Shown piece after piece: positions 42,041 through 50,200 of a DNA stretch of 64,000 bases. The number at the start of each line of letters is the position of its first letter. Within the stretch, counting starts at the first letter, position 1. Below the pieces are notes generated by a model. That model made no database searches. It worked only from the letters and a program-made list of their open reading frames with translations, and was not told the origin of the DNA. The stretch is taken from IMG/VR virus record IMGVR_UViG_3300035181_000471, positions 124,001 through 188,000 of that record; one strand, written 5' to 3'. The DNA is from a virus. The position numbers and the translations under genes were made by a program.

Positions 42041-43333
42041 ATGACCGCAAAACCTTCACTAAGAGAAAGAATCGCTACCCTAAAGGCCGAGAAAGAAGCC
42101 AAGACCGCCGCTTCTGCTTCCAAATTCTCTGCTAAGGAAGCAAAAACTCGTGTAGCCGCTTCTTGGACAATCGCCAAGACCCTACTTCCCTCCGCTCCTA
42201 GCGAAGTGCAGTATAAGTTGGCTTCTTCCCTACTAGGGAACTCCACCAATGCTTTGACCGCCATCGTGCGTCAGGCCGCTGTAAATGCTCACTGGACCAA
42301 GGTCGCAGAGAAGTTCGAAGAGATGCACAAGGTCGAACTAAATGAGCTAATCGAAGACCCCTCTCTTCTCAGCAAGATGCAGAATGAAGTTGAGAAAGAG
42401 CTAAAGGGCGAAGCCAAGAATGCTTCTGCTAAGTGTGAGTGTGGTAAACCCGGTTGCCCCGAGTGCAACCCTAAGACTGCAAAGGCTAAAAAGGCCGAAG
42501 GTGAGAACAAGCCCATTGAGAACAAGCCCATTGAGGATAATGAAATCAAGGAACCCGAAACGGAAGTCCCCGCTCCTTCAGTTGAAGACTCCTCTATGGA
42601 AGACTCCTCTATGGAAGACTCCTCTAATGAAGCTGACGCCGATGCCTCTGATGCTCCCGTTTCTCCTGCCGAGAACAAAAAGGACATTCTAGTAGAGCAG
42701 ATTCAGACCATTAAGGATGATGTTGCCGCTCTAGAGGAAGAAGTAACTGAAGGCGAGGAACTTGACTTCTCTGCCATCTTCGATGAAGAGGGAATGGAAG
42801 ACAAGGCTGACAATCTAGCCAATGAGAATGAGGATTTTGATGGCGACATCGAAGCTTCTGGTGAAGGATTCTTCACTCCCTCTGATGCTGGTGATCTAGA
42901 AGGCGCAATGGACGCTGATGGCATGGACTTCGCTGACGCTTCTGACTTCTTCTCCCACTCCGCCTCCGTAGACTCTATGGATGGCTTATTCGCTGGTGAA
43001 GCCAAGACCGCCGCTAAGGATGATGTCATTGCTCCTGGTGAGATGGGTGACAAGATCGTAAGCAAGGGAAATGTGGATGATGCTGAGTCGGACCACGAGG
43101 ACAACATCCTATTCGAAATCCTAGGCGATATCAAGTCTGTTGCTTATGAAGATGGCGAGTATAAGAGAACCACTGAGCCTAAGTTTGAGAAGGCTGCTTC
43201 TGCCAAGCCTGCTCCTGCTGTGAAGCGCCCAATTCGTTCCCTAGGTAATGTGAAGACTGCCGCTCCTTCACAAAGCGTTGAGAAGACTGCACTGGCTTCT
43301 CTAGTCTTCCCCGATGACGAACTCTTCGGATAA
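42041..43333 (+). CDS. Acidic scaffold-like core protein
   Basis: 430 aa; AGGAG 7 nt before the ATG. N-terminal 110 residues are Ala/Lys/Glu-rich helices (LRERIATLKAEKEAKTAASASK). A C-E-C-G-K-P-G-C-P-E-C segment (about 128-138) could bind zinc. Residues 150-330 are extremely acidic and low in complexity, with a tandem VEDSSMEDSSMEDSSNE run. At least five KTA sites are spread along the chain, two near the end (VKTAAPSQ, VEKTALAS). Composition, placement between protease and capsid, and repeated putative cleavage sites fit a scaffold or internal core protein removed by proteolysis. It is not a sequence-family assignment. Confidence 0.65.
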   Translation: MTAKPSLRERIATLKAEKEAKTAASASKFSAKEAKTRVAASWTIAKTLLPSAPSEVQYKLASSLLGNSTNALTAIVRQAAVNAHWTKVAEKFEEMHKVELNELIEDPSLLSKMQNEVEKELKGEAKNASAKCECGKPGCPECNPKTAKAKKAEGENKPIENKPIEDNEIKEPETEVPAPSVEDSSMEDSSMEDSSNEADADASDAPVSPAENKKDILVEQIQTIKDDVAALEEEVTEGEELDFSAIFDEEGMEDKADNLANENEDFDGDIEASGEGFFTPSDAGDLEGAMDADGMDFADASDFFSHSASVDSMDGLFAGEAKTAAKDDVIAPGEMGDKIVSKGNVDDAESDHEDNILFEILGDIKSVAYEDGEYKRTTEPKFEKAASAKPAPAVKRPIRSLGNVKTAAPSQSVEKTALASLVFPDDELFG

Positions 43334-43350
43334 ACAACACAAATCAAGTT

Positions 43351-43386
43351 AAGTTGAGGCCCTGGGAAACTGGGGTCTCAACTTTT
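43351..43386 (+). terminator. Rho-independent terminator after the scaffold-like gene
   Basis: Stem AAGTTGAGGCCC / GGGTCTCAACTT (12 bp with one G-T pair), 10-nt loop, then TT. It separates the scaffold unit from the decoration/capsid unit. The 145 nt between it and the next ATG is AT-rich and probably holds a promoter (for example TATATTACATGAG near 43443-43455), but no consensus can be fixed. Confidence 0.88.
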
Positions 43387-43529
43387 ATAGACACAAATTT
43401 AAAGTAAAAGTACAAGTAAAGAAGAAATAAAATTAGCAATCCTATATTACATGAGACTTATCTCCTTGTGATCTTGCACTGTGCTGATCCGGTAAGCCTC
43501 GACCAAAATTTCTATAGGAGATACTTATT

Positions 43530-44024
43530 ATGTATCTTGAGTTGGAATACTACGGCCAGAACGATGGCATGACCATCCCTGATGTAGTCCTAACTGGCGA
43601 TCCTGGTGTTGATAACGCAACCCTAACCGCTGGCGGCTATAACAGTGGTGCGCTCGTGTCCGTTAAGGCTGGCGTCACCAACAATGCCAATGGCATTGTT
43701 ATCAATCCCTTCATTGGAACTTCTTCCACTGAAGTCCCCTACGGCTTCCTGCTTCTAGGTGCTGGACAGTTCTCTTCCTCCATTACCCCCTCCGGTTCTG
43801 GGAAGACCCCTGTTGTTCGCGCTCTACCTAAGTTCAAGCTACCTTCTTCTCAGGTAGACGGTGCTGGTACTGCTGGACTAGGCAAGTACATCTACGGTTC
43901 TCAGGTTACTGCTGGGAAGGTTTCGTTTGCCCCCGGAACTAACAACGGGCTAACCCCCGTGGGTATCTGCACCCACCTCATTACCGCTGCTGAGCCTTGG
44001 CTTGGCGTGTCTTCGTTGCTATAA
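43530..44024 (+). CDS. Probable head decoration/cement protein
   Basis: 164 aa; AGGAG 8 nt before the ATG. Beta-rich, Gly/Ala/Thr-rich, without Cys clusters or long helices: GGYNSGALVSVKAGVTNNANGIVINPFIG and PYGFLLLGAGQFSSS resemble the beta-tulip layout of phage D-type decoration proteins. It lies 15 nt before the capsid gene with a strong ribosome site, as decoration genes often do. Codon use is of the highly expressed type. Cement function is inferred from size, composition and position. Confidence 0.65.
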   Translation: MYLELEYYGQNDGMTIPDVVLTGDPGVDNATLTAGGYNSGALVSVKAGVTNNANGIVINPFIGTSSTEVPYGFLLLGAGQFSSSITPSGSGKTPVVRALPKFKLPSSQVDGAGTAGLGKYIYGSQVTAGKVSFAPGTNNGLTPVGICTHLITAAEPWLGVSSLL

Positions 44025-44039
44025 GAGGAGATAACTACT

Positions 44040-44945
44040 ATGGCTACTCTATCCCGCACCCAAGCACAGACCGCTCAGCTAGGTCAGATCCTAAAGACCG
44101 CCGCTGGCCGTCAGAAACTTGCCGCCGCTCTCGGACCTTCGCTCCGTAGACGCCGCGACTATATGTCCATCGCTCGTAAGGCCCTCATGGTTGAAACACT
44201 ACCTGATGGCGCACTACCAATCTACGACAAGGAATTCGATGAAACTGGTCGTTCCTTCGTTGAAGCATTCGTAGTAGGTGAGCAGGGTGGCGACATCGTG
44301 AAGTTGGCTAACCCCCTTCGCGTAACCGTCCCCACCTTCGAAATCGCCTCCAACCCAATGATTCCTATCACTCAGATCAAGGAGCGTAGATTCGACATCG
44401 TTTCTCGCGCCCTAAATCTAGCAAAGGCTGAAATTGGCGCTGCTGAAGATGGTTTCGTGTTCAACCTCTTCGATACGATTGCTACTGCTGCCAACGGCAA
44501 GGCTACCAGCGATCCTATCTACAATGTGAACTACCCCCTATCTGGTAGCATCACTCCTGATGCTATGGCCGATCTATTCGGACAGGTCCAGAGACATGAC
44601 AACTCCGTTGCCTATGTATTCGTCAATCCCCGCGATTACACTGACTTCCTCAAGTGGCATGACTCCACCCTAGACCGTGAGACCCAGAGACACCTACTCA
44701 AGACTGGTATCATGGGCTACCTCTGGGGCGCAACCGTCCTACAGAGCAGAAAAGTGGGCTACGGCTCAGTTTATGTCCTAGCTGACGCTGAGTTCCTAGG
44801 CGTAATTCCTGAGAGAGTTCCTCTCACAGTGCTTTCTGCTGATCGCCCTGACCTCCGTCAGATCGGTTTCAGCGTCTTCGAAATCGCTGGATTCCTCGTC
44901 TTCAACCCCTCTGGCGTTCAGAAGATGATCGTAACTCGTCCCTAA
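44040..44945 (+). CDS. Major capsid protein, HK97-like fold
   Basis: 301 aa; AGAGGAG before the ATG. The N-terminal 45 residues are Ala/Arg-rich (LGQILKTAAGRQKLAAALG, RRRRDY) and carry a KTA site at residues 19-21, a likely maturation cleavage region. The body has capsid features: ALPIYDKEFDETGRSFV near the spine-helix entry, the long helix AKAEIGAAEDGFVFNLFDTIA, the P-domain-like YVFVNPRDYTDFLKW, and the end strand segment QIGFSVFEIAGFLVFNP. It is followed at once by a strong UUCG terminator, as in many capsid genes. Codon bias (CTA for Leu) is extreme. Call is based on these features and on protease-scaffold-decoration gene order. Confidence 0.82.
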   Translation: MATLSRTQAQTAQLGQILKTAAGRQKLAAALGPSLRRRRDYMSIARKALMVETLPDGALPIYDKEFDETGRSFVEAFVVGEQGGDIVKLANPLRVTVPTFEIASNPMIPITQIKERRFDIVSRALNLAKAEIGAAEDGFVFNLFDTIATAANGKATSDPIYNVNYPLSGSITPDAMADLFGQVQRHDNSVAYVFVNPRDYTDFLKWHDSTLDRETQRHLLKTGIMGYLWGATVLQSRKVGYGSVYVLADAEFLGVIPERVPLTVLSADRPDLRQIGFSVFEIAGFLVFNPSGVQKMIVTRP

Positions 44946-44967
44946 TCAATACCTAGGGATCTAAGAT

Positions 44968-44993
44968 AAGGCCCCGCTTCGGTGGGGCCTTTT
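44968..44993 (+). terminator. Strong UUCG-tetraloop terminator after the capsid gene
   Basis: Stem AAGGCCCCGC / GTGGGGCCTT (10 bp with one G-T pair) closed by TTCG, followed by TT. It sits 22 nt after the capsid stop. The GTG inside it at 44982 is not a start codon. Confidence 0.95.
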
Positions 44994-45023
44994 CCATTGC
45001 AGTTAATTTTTTTCTCAATATTT

Positions 45024-45036
45024 GCAGTAATAAACC
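45024..45036 (+). promoter_or_regulatory. Candidate GCAGTAATAAACC promoter element
   Basis: It lies between the capsid terminator and the AGGAG of the 45051 gene, with the core about 18 nt before the start. It shares the AGTA(A/T)TA core and following AAACC with the element before the dNMP kinase. Confidence 0.3.
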
Positions 45037-45050
45037 ATGAAGGAGCTTAT

Positions 45051-45671
45051 ATGCAGAAGCAGTATGTCAGTAACCACACAGTCAATTTCTCGGACTTTAA
45101 ATTCTTTGTCCGTCCAGGGGATGTTTGTGTGCATAACGAGGCCACAAATGACTTCGTGATCTACCGTAATGGCGACCTAGTTGCTACCCTCAAGACCTCA
45201 GTCATGGCTCTCAAGAGCATGATGACCCCAGAGACCAACTATTTCTCTGAGATCAAAGAAGATGCTGTCCCCAATGTTGTTGTCGTAGATGACGCTCCTG
45301 GCGACGATAAGATCACCCTTATTAACGAGCTAGCCTCCAAAGGTCTAGATGACCTGGAAGCTGGTAATGTCACTTCTCAGGAGGACGCCAAGCTCAAGCT
45401 TTCCAAGTTTTCTGTGGAAGAAGAGGGGACCGATGAAGATCTTGCCGATGACGAAGAGGGCACAGAGACTACTGGAGTGGCAGTTGCCACCGAAGAAAAG
45501 GGTGTGACCGTAACTCAGGTAGATCTTAATGAGGAAGCTATCGTCCAAACCATTCCCAGTGATCTAGCTCCCCCAGTCAAGGAAGTCATCGTAACTAAAG
45601 ACCCTGATAAGATCAAAGCTATCGCTGAGGCTCAGAAGGCTAAGGCCGCTAAGAAACCCAAATCTAAGTAA
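45051..45671 (+). CDS. Acidic virion-cluster protein
   Basis: 206 aa from the ATG at 45051, which has AGGAG 5 nt upstream; an earlier in-frame GTG at 44982 lies inside the terminator stem and is rejected. Residues 1-65 form a small beta domain (VNFSDFKFFVRPGDVCVHNEATNDFVIYRNGDLVATLKTS). Residues 95-206 are acidic then basic and low in complexity, ending KAKAAKKPKSK. It opens the transcription unit downstream of the capsid. Function unknown; an accessory capsid or assembly protein is likely. Confidence 0.6.
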   Translation: MQKQYVSNHTVNFSDFKFFVRPGDVCVHNEATNDFVIYRNGDLVATLKTSVMALKSMMTPETNYFSEIKEDAVPNVVVVDDAPGDDKITLINELASKGLDDLEAGNVTSQEDAKLKLSKFSVEEEGTDEDLADDEEGTETTGVAVATEEKGVTVTQVDLNEEAIVQTIPSDLAPPVKEVIVTKDPDKIKAIAEAQKAKAAKKPKSK

Positions 45672-45705
45672 ATTGACTTTCCCTTACATTTGTAGGTGGT
45701 AAGTT

Positions 45706-46452
45706 ATGGCCGAAACTGAGCAGAAACCAAGAATGTGGATGAGTATACCCCTCCAACACTTGGCTTCTAAAAAATACAAAGTAGCCTTCTCCATCAAGGA
45801 GTTAGCACAAGCTTCAAACGATTTTTCTAAGAAGTATGTGGGTGGATGCACACCATCACTAATCAAGTCCGAGCCTAAGAAGCTCTTCATGCACTATAGG
45901 GTTACCTGCACCAAGGCCGATTCAGACCCCAAGGGTCATGAAGTCAGGGTGCAGTTTGACCTTTCTAAGATCGACACCTCCTCTACCATCAACAATCTAG
46001 ATGTGAGAGTGTCGTGTAGTTGCCCAGCTTTCCTATACTGGGGCGCTCAGTGGAATTTGAATTCCCTCGATTCTTTAGAGGGTGTGCCTCGTCCTGAGCT
46101 AAAGGCTCCAACCGAACAGCTTGAAAAGCGTGACACATACTTCATTTGCAAACATATCAAGGTGGTTAGTGACAGAATCACTCCAGCTATCGGTAATGTT
46201 CTTAATAGAATCAAGGACAGGCTCAGACTTGAGAAGATCCGTGATGATAGAGAGCAGGAACTAGCTGATAAGAAGTTAAGACAACAAGAGCAGGAAACCA
46301 AACAGCAAGAACCAGAGAAGCCTCAGCCACAAGAGCAAGCATCTCCAGCTACTCCCCCTAAGCCCAAGAAGCCGCCTGTGAAGCCTGATAGGGGGCATCT
46401 TGACATGGGACAGAGCAAACCGTCCAGGACAAGACCTGGGGTCATTAACTAA
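45706..46452 (+). CDS. SWIM-type zinc-finger protein
   Basis: 248 aa; GTAGGTGG before the ATG. Residues about 105-155 carry V-S-C-S-C-P-A-F-L-Y-W-G ... Y-F-I-C-K-H-I, i.e. C-x-C-x(n)-C-x-H, the signature of SWIM zinc fingers, which bind DNA or protein in eukaryotic and bacterial proteins. A beta-rich region precedes it. The C-terminal third is a Gln/Lys/Pro-rich tail (about 185-235). It is the second gene after the capsid terminator. A SWIM protein in a virion gene cluster is unusual; it might be a packaged DNA-binding protein. Confidence 0.7.
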   Translation: MAETEQKPRMWMSIPLQHLASKKYKVAFSIKELAQASNDFSKKYVGGCTPSLIKSEPKKLFMHYRVTCTKADSDPKGHEVRVQFDLSKIDTSSTINNLDVRVSCSCPAFLYWGAQWNLNSLDSLEGVPRPELKAPTEQLEKRDTYFICKHIKVVSDRITPAIGNVLNRIKDRLRLEKIRDDREQELADKKLRQQEQETKQQEPEKPQPQEQASPATPPKPKKPPVKPDRGHLDMGQSKPSRTRPGVIN

Positions 46453-46463
46453 GCGAGAAAGCC

Positions 46464-46886
46464 ATGCACGAATTACTTGTCAAGAAAGCCGCCCCTTTAA
46501 GCGATGATGCCAAAGACCGCCTTGGTCAGCATGGTGATGTCGTAGTTGAGGAGAGGGCTATCGGTGATTACGAATTCTTCCTGGTTCAGAACCGTTATAT
46601 GCGTTATGTCCAGTTAGGTATGCAAAGAGTGGGTCAGGACATGACCAATATTGAGGAGCAGACAACCAAAATCCCTCAAGAAAAAGGAAAATTTTCTATG
46701 AGTGAACTGAAAAGTTTGCTCAATGAGTGGGTATTTGAATATGAGAAGATCCTGATTGGGACTTACGAACCTAGAAAACGAGCATTCTACGCTAAGATTA
46801 TCAGGGCGCTAGGATTCAAATTAGGCGAGATGATGGTGGCCGGACATTCAGTCCTGGTCCTCAACGAACCCGCCGATAGCGAGTAA
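46464..46886 (+). CDS. Hypothetical protein in post-capsid cluster
   Basis: 140 aa; weak ribosome site, 12 nt after the previous stop. Residues 1-55 look beta-rich (GDVVVEERAIGDYEFFLVQNRYMRYVQLG), and 75-125 are helical (MSELKSLLNEWVFEYEKILIGTYEPRKRAFYAKIIRALG). No Cys clusters or membrane segments. No family is recognised. The tight spacing points to co-translation with the SWIM protein. Confidence 0.55.
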   Translation: MHELLVKKAAPLSDDAKDRLGQHGDVVVEERAIGDYEFFLVQNRYMRYVQLGMQRVGQDMTNIEEQTTKIPQEKGKFSMSELKSLLNEWVFEYEKILIGTYEPRKRAFYAKIIRALGFKLGEMMVAGHSVLVLNEPADSE

Positions 46887-46944
46887 GTCCTTCCATAAAA
46901 CAGACTTTCAGAATCTTAAGATGTAGGATTAACAAGGAGTCTAT

Positions 46945-47142
46945 ATGGCTAAAATTGCCGCTACAGATAACACCGCTATGAACAAGCTCTTCGCCCTTGA
47001 AGCCACCAAAGCTGGCAGTAAGGTCGCCGCTGGAGATGTTCAGGCATTCGAAGATCACAAGGACTATGTATCCACCCTAGAGTCCATCCTCAGCGATGAC
47101 AAGAAGACCTCTTGGTCCCCCAACGATCTTCTACTAGACTAA
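46945..47142 (+). CDS. Small hypothetical protein
   Basis: 65 aa; AAGGAG 6 nt before the ATG, in a good context, and 16 nt ahead of the next gene. The sequence is Ala/Lys/Asp-rich (MNKLFALEATKAGSKVAAGDVQAFEDH) and probably helical in its first half. No motif is recognised. The strong ribosome site and consistent codon use support a real gene. Confidence 0.58.
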   Translation: MAKIAATDNTAMNKLFALEATKAGSKVAAGDVQAFEDHKDYVSTLESILSDDKKTSWSPNDLLLD

Positions 47143-47157
47143 AGATACGAGGTTCAA

Positions 47158-49470
47158 ATGACTCGTAATCTTCTAGATGCCCTGATTACGGCAACATCCG
47201 AGGTCTCCGTGAAAACTGGTTATTTACAGCCAGGGGATATGGCCGTTGCCGCTAACGGTAAGGCTTTCGTGGTTACCGCTTCTCGTTCTATGGGTAAAAA
47301 GAACACCTACAAAGTCGCCTTTGAAGACGGCACTGAGGTTCCCCTAGAAGGCGATGGAGTGATGACTTTTGAAGACATGGGCGCAGAGAATTCTCCCATG
47401 GAAAAACTTTCAACGCTGCATAAACTGGCGTTGAATCCTGACTTTGATCTTTATGTAAAAACCTCCATCTCGGACCACAACCTCCCAATTGATGAAGATG
47501 TCAATTGGGCTAAGTGGCTTGAAGCTACCTACAGAATGATGGTGGCTCCAACTAACGATGAAGTGAGAGATGAAGCCATTCACCATATGCTTATCGAAAA
47601 TCTATTCAGGTACGATGCCCTGGCTAGGTTCGATGCTTCAAGACTCCCTGCCTCTATTCAAGCCCTGCCAGTTGAGAAGCAAGTGTCTTCTTACCTGAAG
47701 GGTTATTTCCTTAAGCAGAGATCTGACTGCGTTGAGTGGGTCAAAAAGACTTACGCAACGGGTAAAGAAATGCTCGTCATGGACGATGCTGACGGTAGCG
47801 AAGCCTTCATTAACAGCCCTGAATACTCCGAGGCCGATTCTGGTTTTGAGGGCTCCATCTCTAAGATGGACACAGAGAAATTCAGAAAGTCCTTCCTGCA
47901 CTTCCTAGAGAATGGTGCTGGGCTAACCCACAAGAAAACAAAAGAGAAGGTTGCACTTCTTCTCAACTTGATCCTAGACACTCCTGCTACCAAGCCTGGA
48001 GAGATTATTCAACGACTCGCTGATCAAGCTGAGGTGTCGCACTCCACAGCTACCAAGCTATTCTTCACTACGCTTCCTCCTCTAATTGAAAAGTTTATGA
48101 AGACTCCTGAGGGTGCTTCATTGAACAGTGAGAAACAACCCTCTGTAGCTAAGCATTCTAATTTGGAGGACTCCTCGATGCGTAAATCCCGTTTTGCAAA
48201 AAGTAAGCAAGCTGAAGCTGATAAATGCCCTCAGTGCGGCCAGAATCTAGTAAATGGAATCTGCCCTACCTGTAAGGACAAGGCTGACAAGGCCGCTAAG
48301 GAACAGTCCAAGGCTCTAAATACCCAGCAACAGCCTGAAAAGACTGGTCCCCAGGTCAAGTCTTACGGCTCCGTAACCGCTGGTAACAAGGCAGCTAGAA
48401 CTGAAGGAACCCCTTCTGCATGGTCCGTAGATAACAATAGAGTTCTACCCTCCAAGGACGGTGAACCCGAAGGTCCAAAGATCAAGATCAAGGCTTCTAC
48501 TGATAAGTATGCCACCTTCCGTCACCTAGCTGAAGAGGAGGCTCCCGCAATTTCTGAGGCTCTAGTAGAACTTTCTCAGGCTTTCGCTACTCTAGCTGAA
48601 GCTTCTGAAGCTCTAGTAGAGAATCTAGACCTAGCCCCTATTCCCGAAGAGGGCTCTATTAAGGATAAGGTCGCTTCTCGCAAGAAGTTCGCATCCACCC
48701 TTAAGAAGCTAGCCGAAGAAGCACCTGATAAGGTTGAAGAGGCCGTCAAGGAACTTTACAGTTCTCTAGATGAGATCGCTTCGGCTATGGAAAATCTAGC
48801 TTCTAACCTAGGTATTGATCTAGTCAGTGAAGAATCTGAGTTGGATGAAGAAGTCCATGATGAGCTAGCTGATACCCATGACACTGAAGAAGTTGTTGAA
48901 GAAGTTGACAACTCTGAAGTGCCTGAGGATGTTCAGATTGATGGTGCCGATGCTCCTGCTATCCTGGATGAGTTTGTCGGTGAGAACAAAAAGAGCAAAG
49001 AAGCAATTAAGAAGCTTCACACTGAAAAAGGGAAAGAAATTGAGTACGGTCCTGGTGGAAAGGTAAAATGCCCTTACTGCAATACCTGGAAGAAGGCTCA
49101 GGAACCTTGCCCTAACTGTGGTAATAAAGAAGCCTCTCTACGCGAGAGAATCATGGCCCGTAGAGCCGCCAGAACTAAGACCGCCGCTCAAGTAGTCTGC
49201 AATACCGAGTCTGGTGGCGTGTGGACCAAGTATGAAGCTGGGGATGATGAAGCCATTATGAAGGCTTGTGAGGGTACCAAGTGGTCCCTTTGTGACCCAA
49301 GAATGGCCGCTGAGTATCTAGCTAAAGGTCCTCTATTCATCTTGTCTGAAGGCCCCGAATCCTTCGCTGTGTATGATCCCACCAGAGACATCATTTACGA
49401 TGTGGATGATGCCGAGACTGACTTCTTTGATGAGGAACTAGCAGAACTAAAAACCTGCCTAGGCCAGTAA
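47158..49470 (+). CDS. Large zinc-ribbon virion-cluster protein with internal start
   Basis: 770 aa; GAGG before the ATG. Residues 1-60 form a small beta domain. Two zinc ribbons are seen: C-P-Q-C...C-P-T-C (about 357-375) and C-P-Y-C...C-P-N-C (about 637-657). Acidic coiled-coil stretches (about 455-615) lie between them. A TPSAWSVDN motif (about 418-427) is shared with the 1009-aa protein at 53081. A TKTAAQVV site lies near residue 678. The last 95 residues (CEGTKWSLCDPRMAAEYLAKGPLFIL) resemble the WCT domain of the 26933 gene. An in-frame ATG at 48178 has GGAGG 8 nt upstream and could give a 430-aa shorter product. Probably an internal virion or assembly protein; function unknown. Confidence 0.65.
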   Translation: MTRNLLDALITATSEVSVKTGYLQPGDMAVAANGKAFVVTASRSMGKKNTYKVAFEDGTEVPLEGDGVMTFEDMGAENSPMEKLSTLHKLALNPDFDLYVKTSISDHNLPIDEDVNWAKWLEATYRMMVAPTNDEVRDEAIHHMLIENLFRYDALARFDASRLPASIQALPVEKQVSSYLKGYFLKQRSDCVEWVKKTYATGKEMLVMDDADGSEAFINSPEYSEADSGFEGSISKMDTEKFRKSFLHFLENGAGLTHKKTKEKVALLLNLILDTPATKPGEIIQRLADQAEVSHSTATKLFFTTLPPLIEKFMKTPEGASLNSEKQPSVAKHSNLEDSSMRKSRFAKSKQAEADKCPQCGQNLVNGICPTCKDKADKAAKEQSKALNTQQQPEKTGPQVKSYGSVTAGNKAARTEGTPSAWSVDNNRVLPSKDGEPEGPKIKIKASTDKYATFRHLAEEEAPAISEALVELSQAFATLAEASEALVENLDLAPIPEEGSIKDKVASRKKFASTLKKLAEEAPDKVEEAVKELYSSLDEIASAMENLASNLGIDLVSEESELDEEVHDELADTHDTEEVVEEVDNSEVPEDVQIDGADAPAILDEFVGENKKSKEAIKKLHTEKGKEIEYGPGGKVKCPYCNTWKKAQEPCPNCGNKEASLRERIMARRAARTKTAAQVVCNTESGGVWTKYEAGDDEAIMKACEGTKWSLCDPRMAAEYLAKGPLFILSEGPESFAVYDPTRDIIYDVDDAETDFFDEELAELKTCLGQ

Positions 49471-49489
49471 TATACGAAAAAATGCATTT

Positions 49490-49524
49490 AACTTCGGGGA
49501 TTGAATAAGTCCCTGAAGTTTTTT
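49490..49524 (+). terminator. Rho-independent terminator upstream of the homing endonuclease
   Basis: Stem AACTTCGGGGA / TCCCTGAAGTT (11 bp, one G-T pair), 9-nt loop, then TTTT. It insulates the homing endonuclease gene from the upstream virion unit. Confidence 0.9.
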
Positions 49525-49585
49525 GTTTAAAAATAAGTATCAATAGATGAGCGAGTAGTTAACTTGCAAGAACGAGGTATACTTA

Positions 49586-50200
49586 ATGGCGTCACCTGAT
49601 GTGGGGATTTACGGGATAGAGAATACGATAACTGACAAATGGTATATCGGATCTTCGGTTGAACTTAGTAAGAGGTTCAGTAGGCATCTATGGGAGTTGA
49701 GGTCTGGTAGACACCACTCCGACAAGCTTCAAAGATCATTCGATAAGCATGGTGTTAAGGCATTTGATTTCAAGTTACTAATGGTCTGCTCCAAAGAGGA
49801 TCTTGAGTTCTATGAGTCGAGAGCAATCAAGGCTTATAGGGGGTTTACCGATGGCTATAATGTCGCGGCTGAGGCTAAGGGGGGATTTATGCGAGGTCGT
49901 AATTGGCCCGAAGCTACCAAGGCCGCTAGGATTGAAGAGATGAAGACGCGCAGAATGACAGAGGAACAAAAGACAAAAATCTCTGAGCTTAAAAAGGCTG
50001 AGTGGTCTAACCCAGAAATTCACGAAGCTAGATCAGCGAGTATGCGTAAGCCCAAGAGTAAAGAGGGTGCCGCTAACATTGCCGCCGCCTCATTGAAACG
50101 CTTGCGTGACCCAGATCCGGCTCAAGTTGAAGCTAGGCGTCAGAACTTACTTAAGGGCTGGGAAACCAGGAGAAATAATAAAAGACAAGGGAGTCTTTAA
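49586..50200 (+). CDS. GIY-YIG homing endonuclease, free-standing
   Basis: 204 aa; GAGG 8 nt before the ATG. G7-I-Y9 and Y20-I-G22 at the N-terminus, an Arg at 30 (SKRFSRH) and a later E in FYESRAI give the GIY-YIG nuclease core (about 5-90). Residues 120-200 hold DNA-binding NUMOD3-like repeats (MTEEQKTKISELKKAEWSNPE, RDPDPAQVEARRQN). This is the Seg-type layout of T4-like phages: a DNA endonuclease that cuts a related phage genome lacking the gene and spreads by repair. It has its own upstream terminator. Its stop overlaps the next ATG by 1 nt (TAATG), so its insertion point is snug. No intron is evident around it. Confidence 0.88.
   Translation: MASPDVGIYGIENTITDKWYIGSSVELSKRFSRHLWELRSGRHHSDKLQRSFDKHGVKAFDFKLLMVCSKEDLEFYESRAIKAYRGFTDGYNVAAEAKGGFMRGRNWPEATKAARIEEMKTRRMTEEQKTKISELKKAEWSNPEIHEARSASMRKPKSKEGAANIAAASLKRLRDPDPAQVEARRQNLLKGWETRRNNKRQGSL

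Noticed and set aside
44982-45050. GTG start giving a 229-aa version of the post-capsid protein
   Set aside because: The GTG lies in the capsid terminator stem and has no ribosome site; ATG 45051 has AGGAG at good spacing.
49471-50199. Group I intron around the GIY-YIG endonuclease
   Set aside because: The endonuclease is free-standing between complete genes with its own terminator; no split coding sequence is seen.
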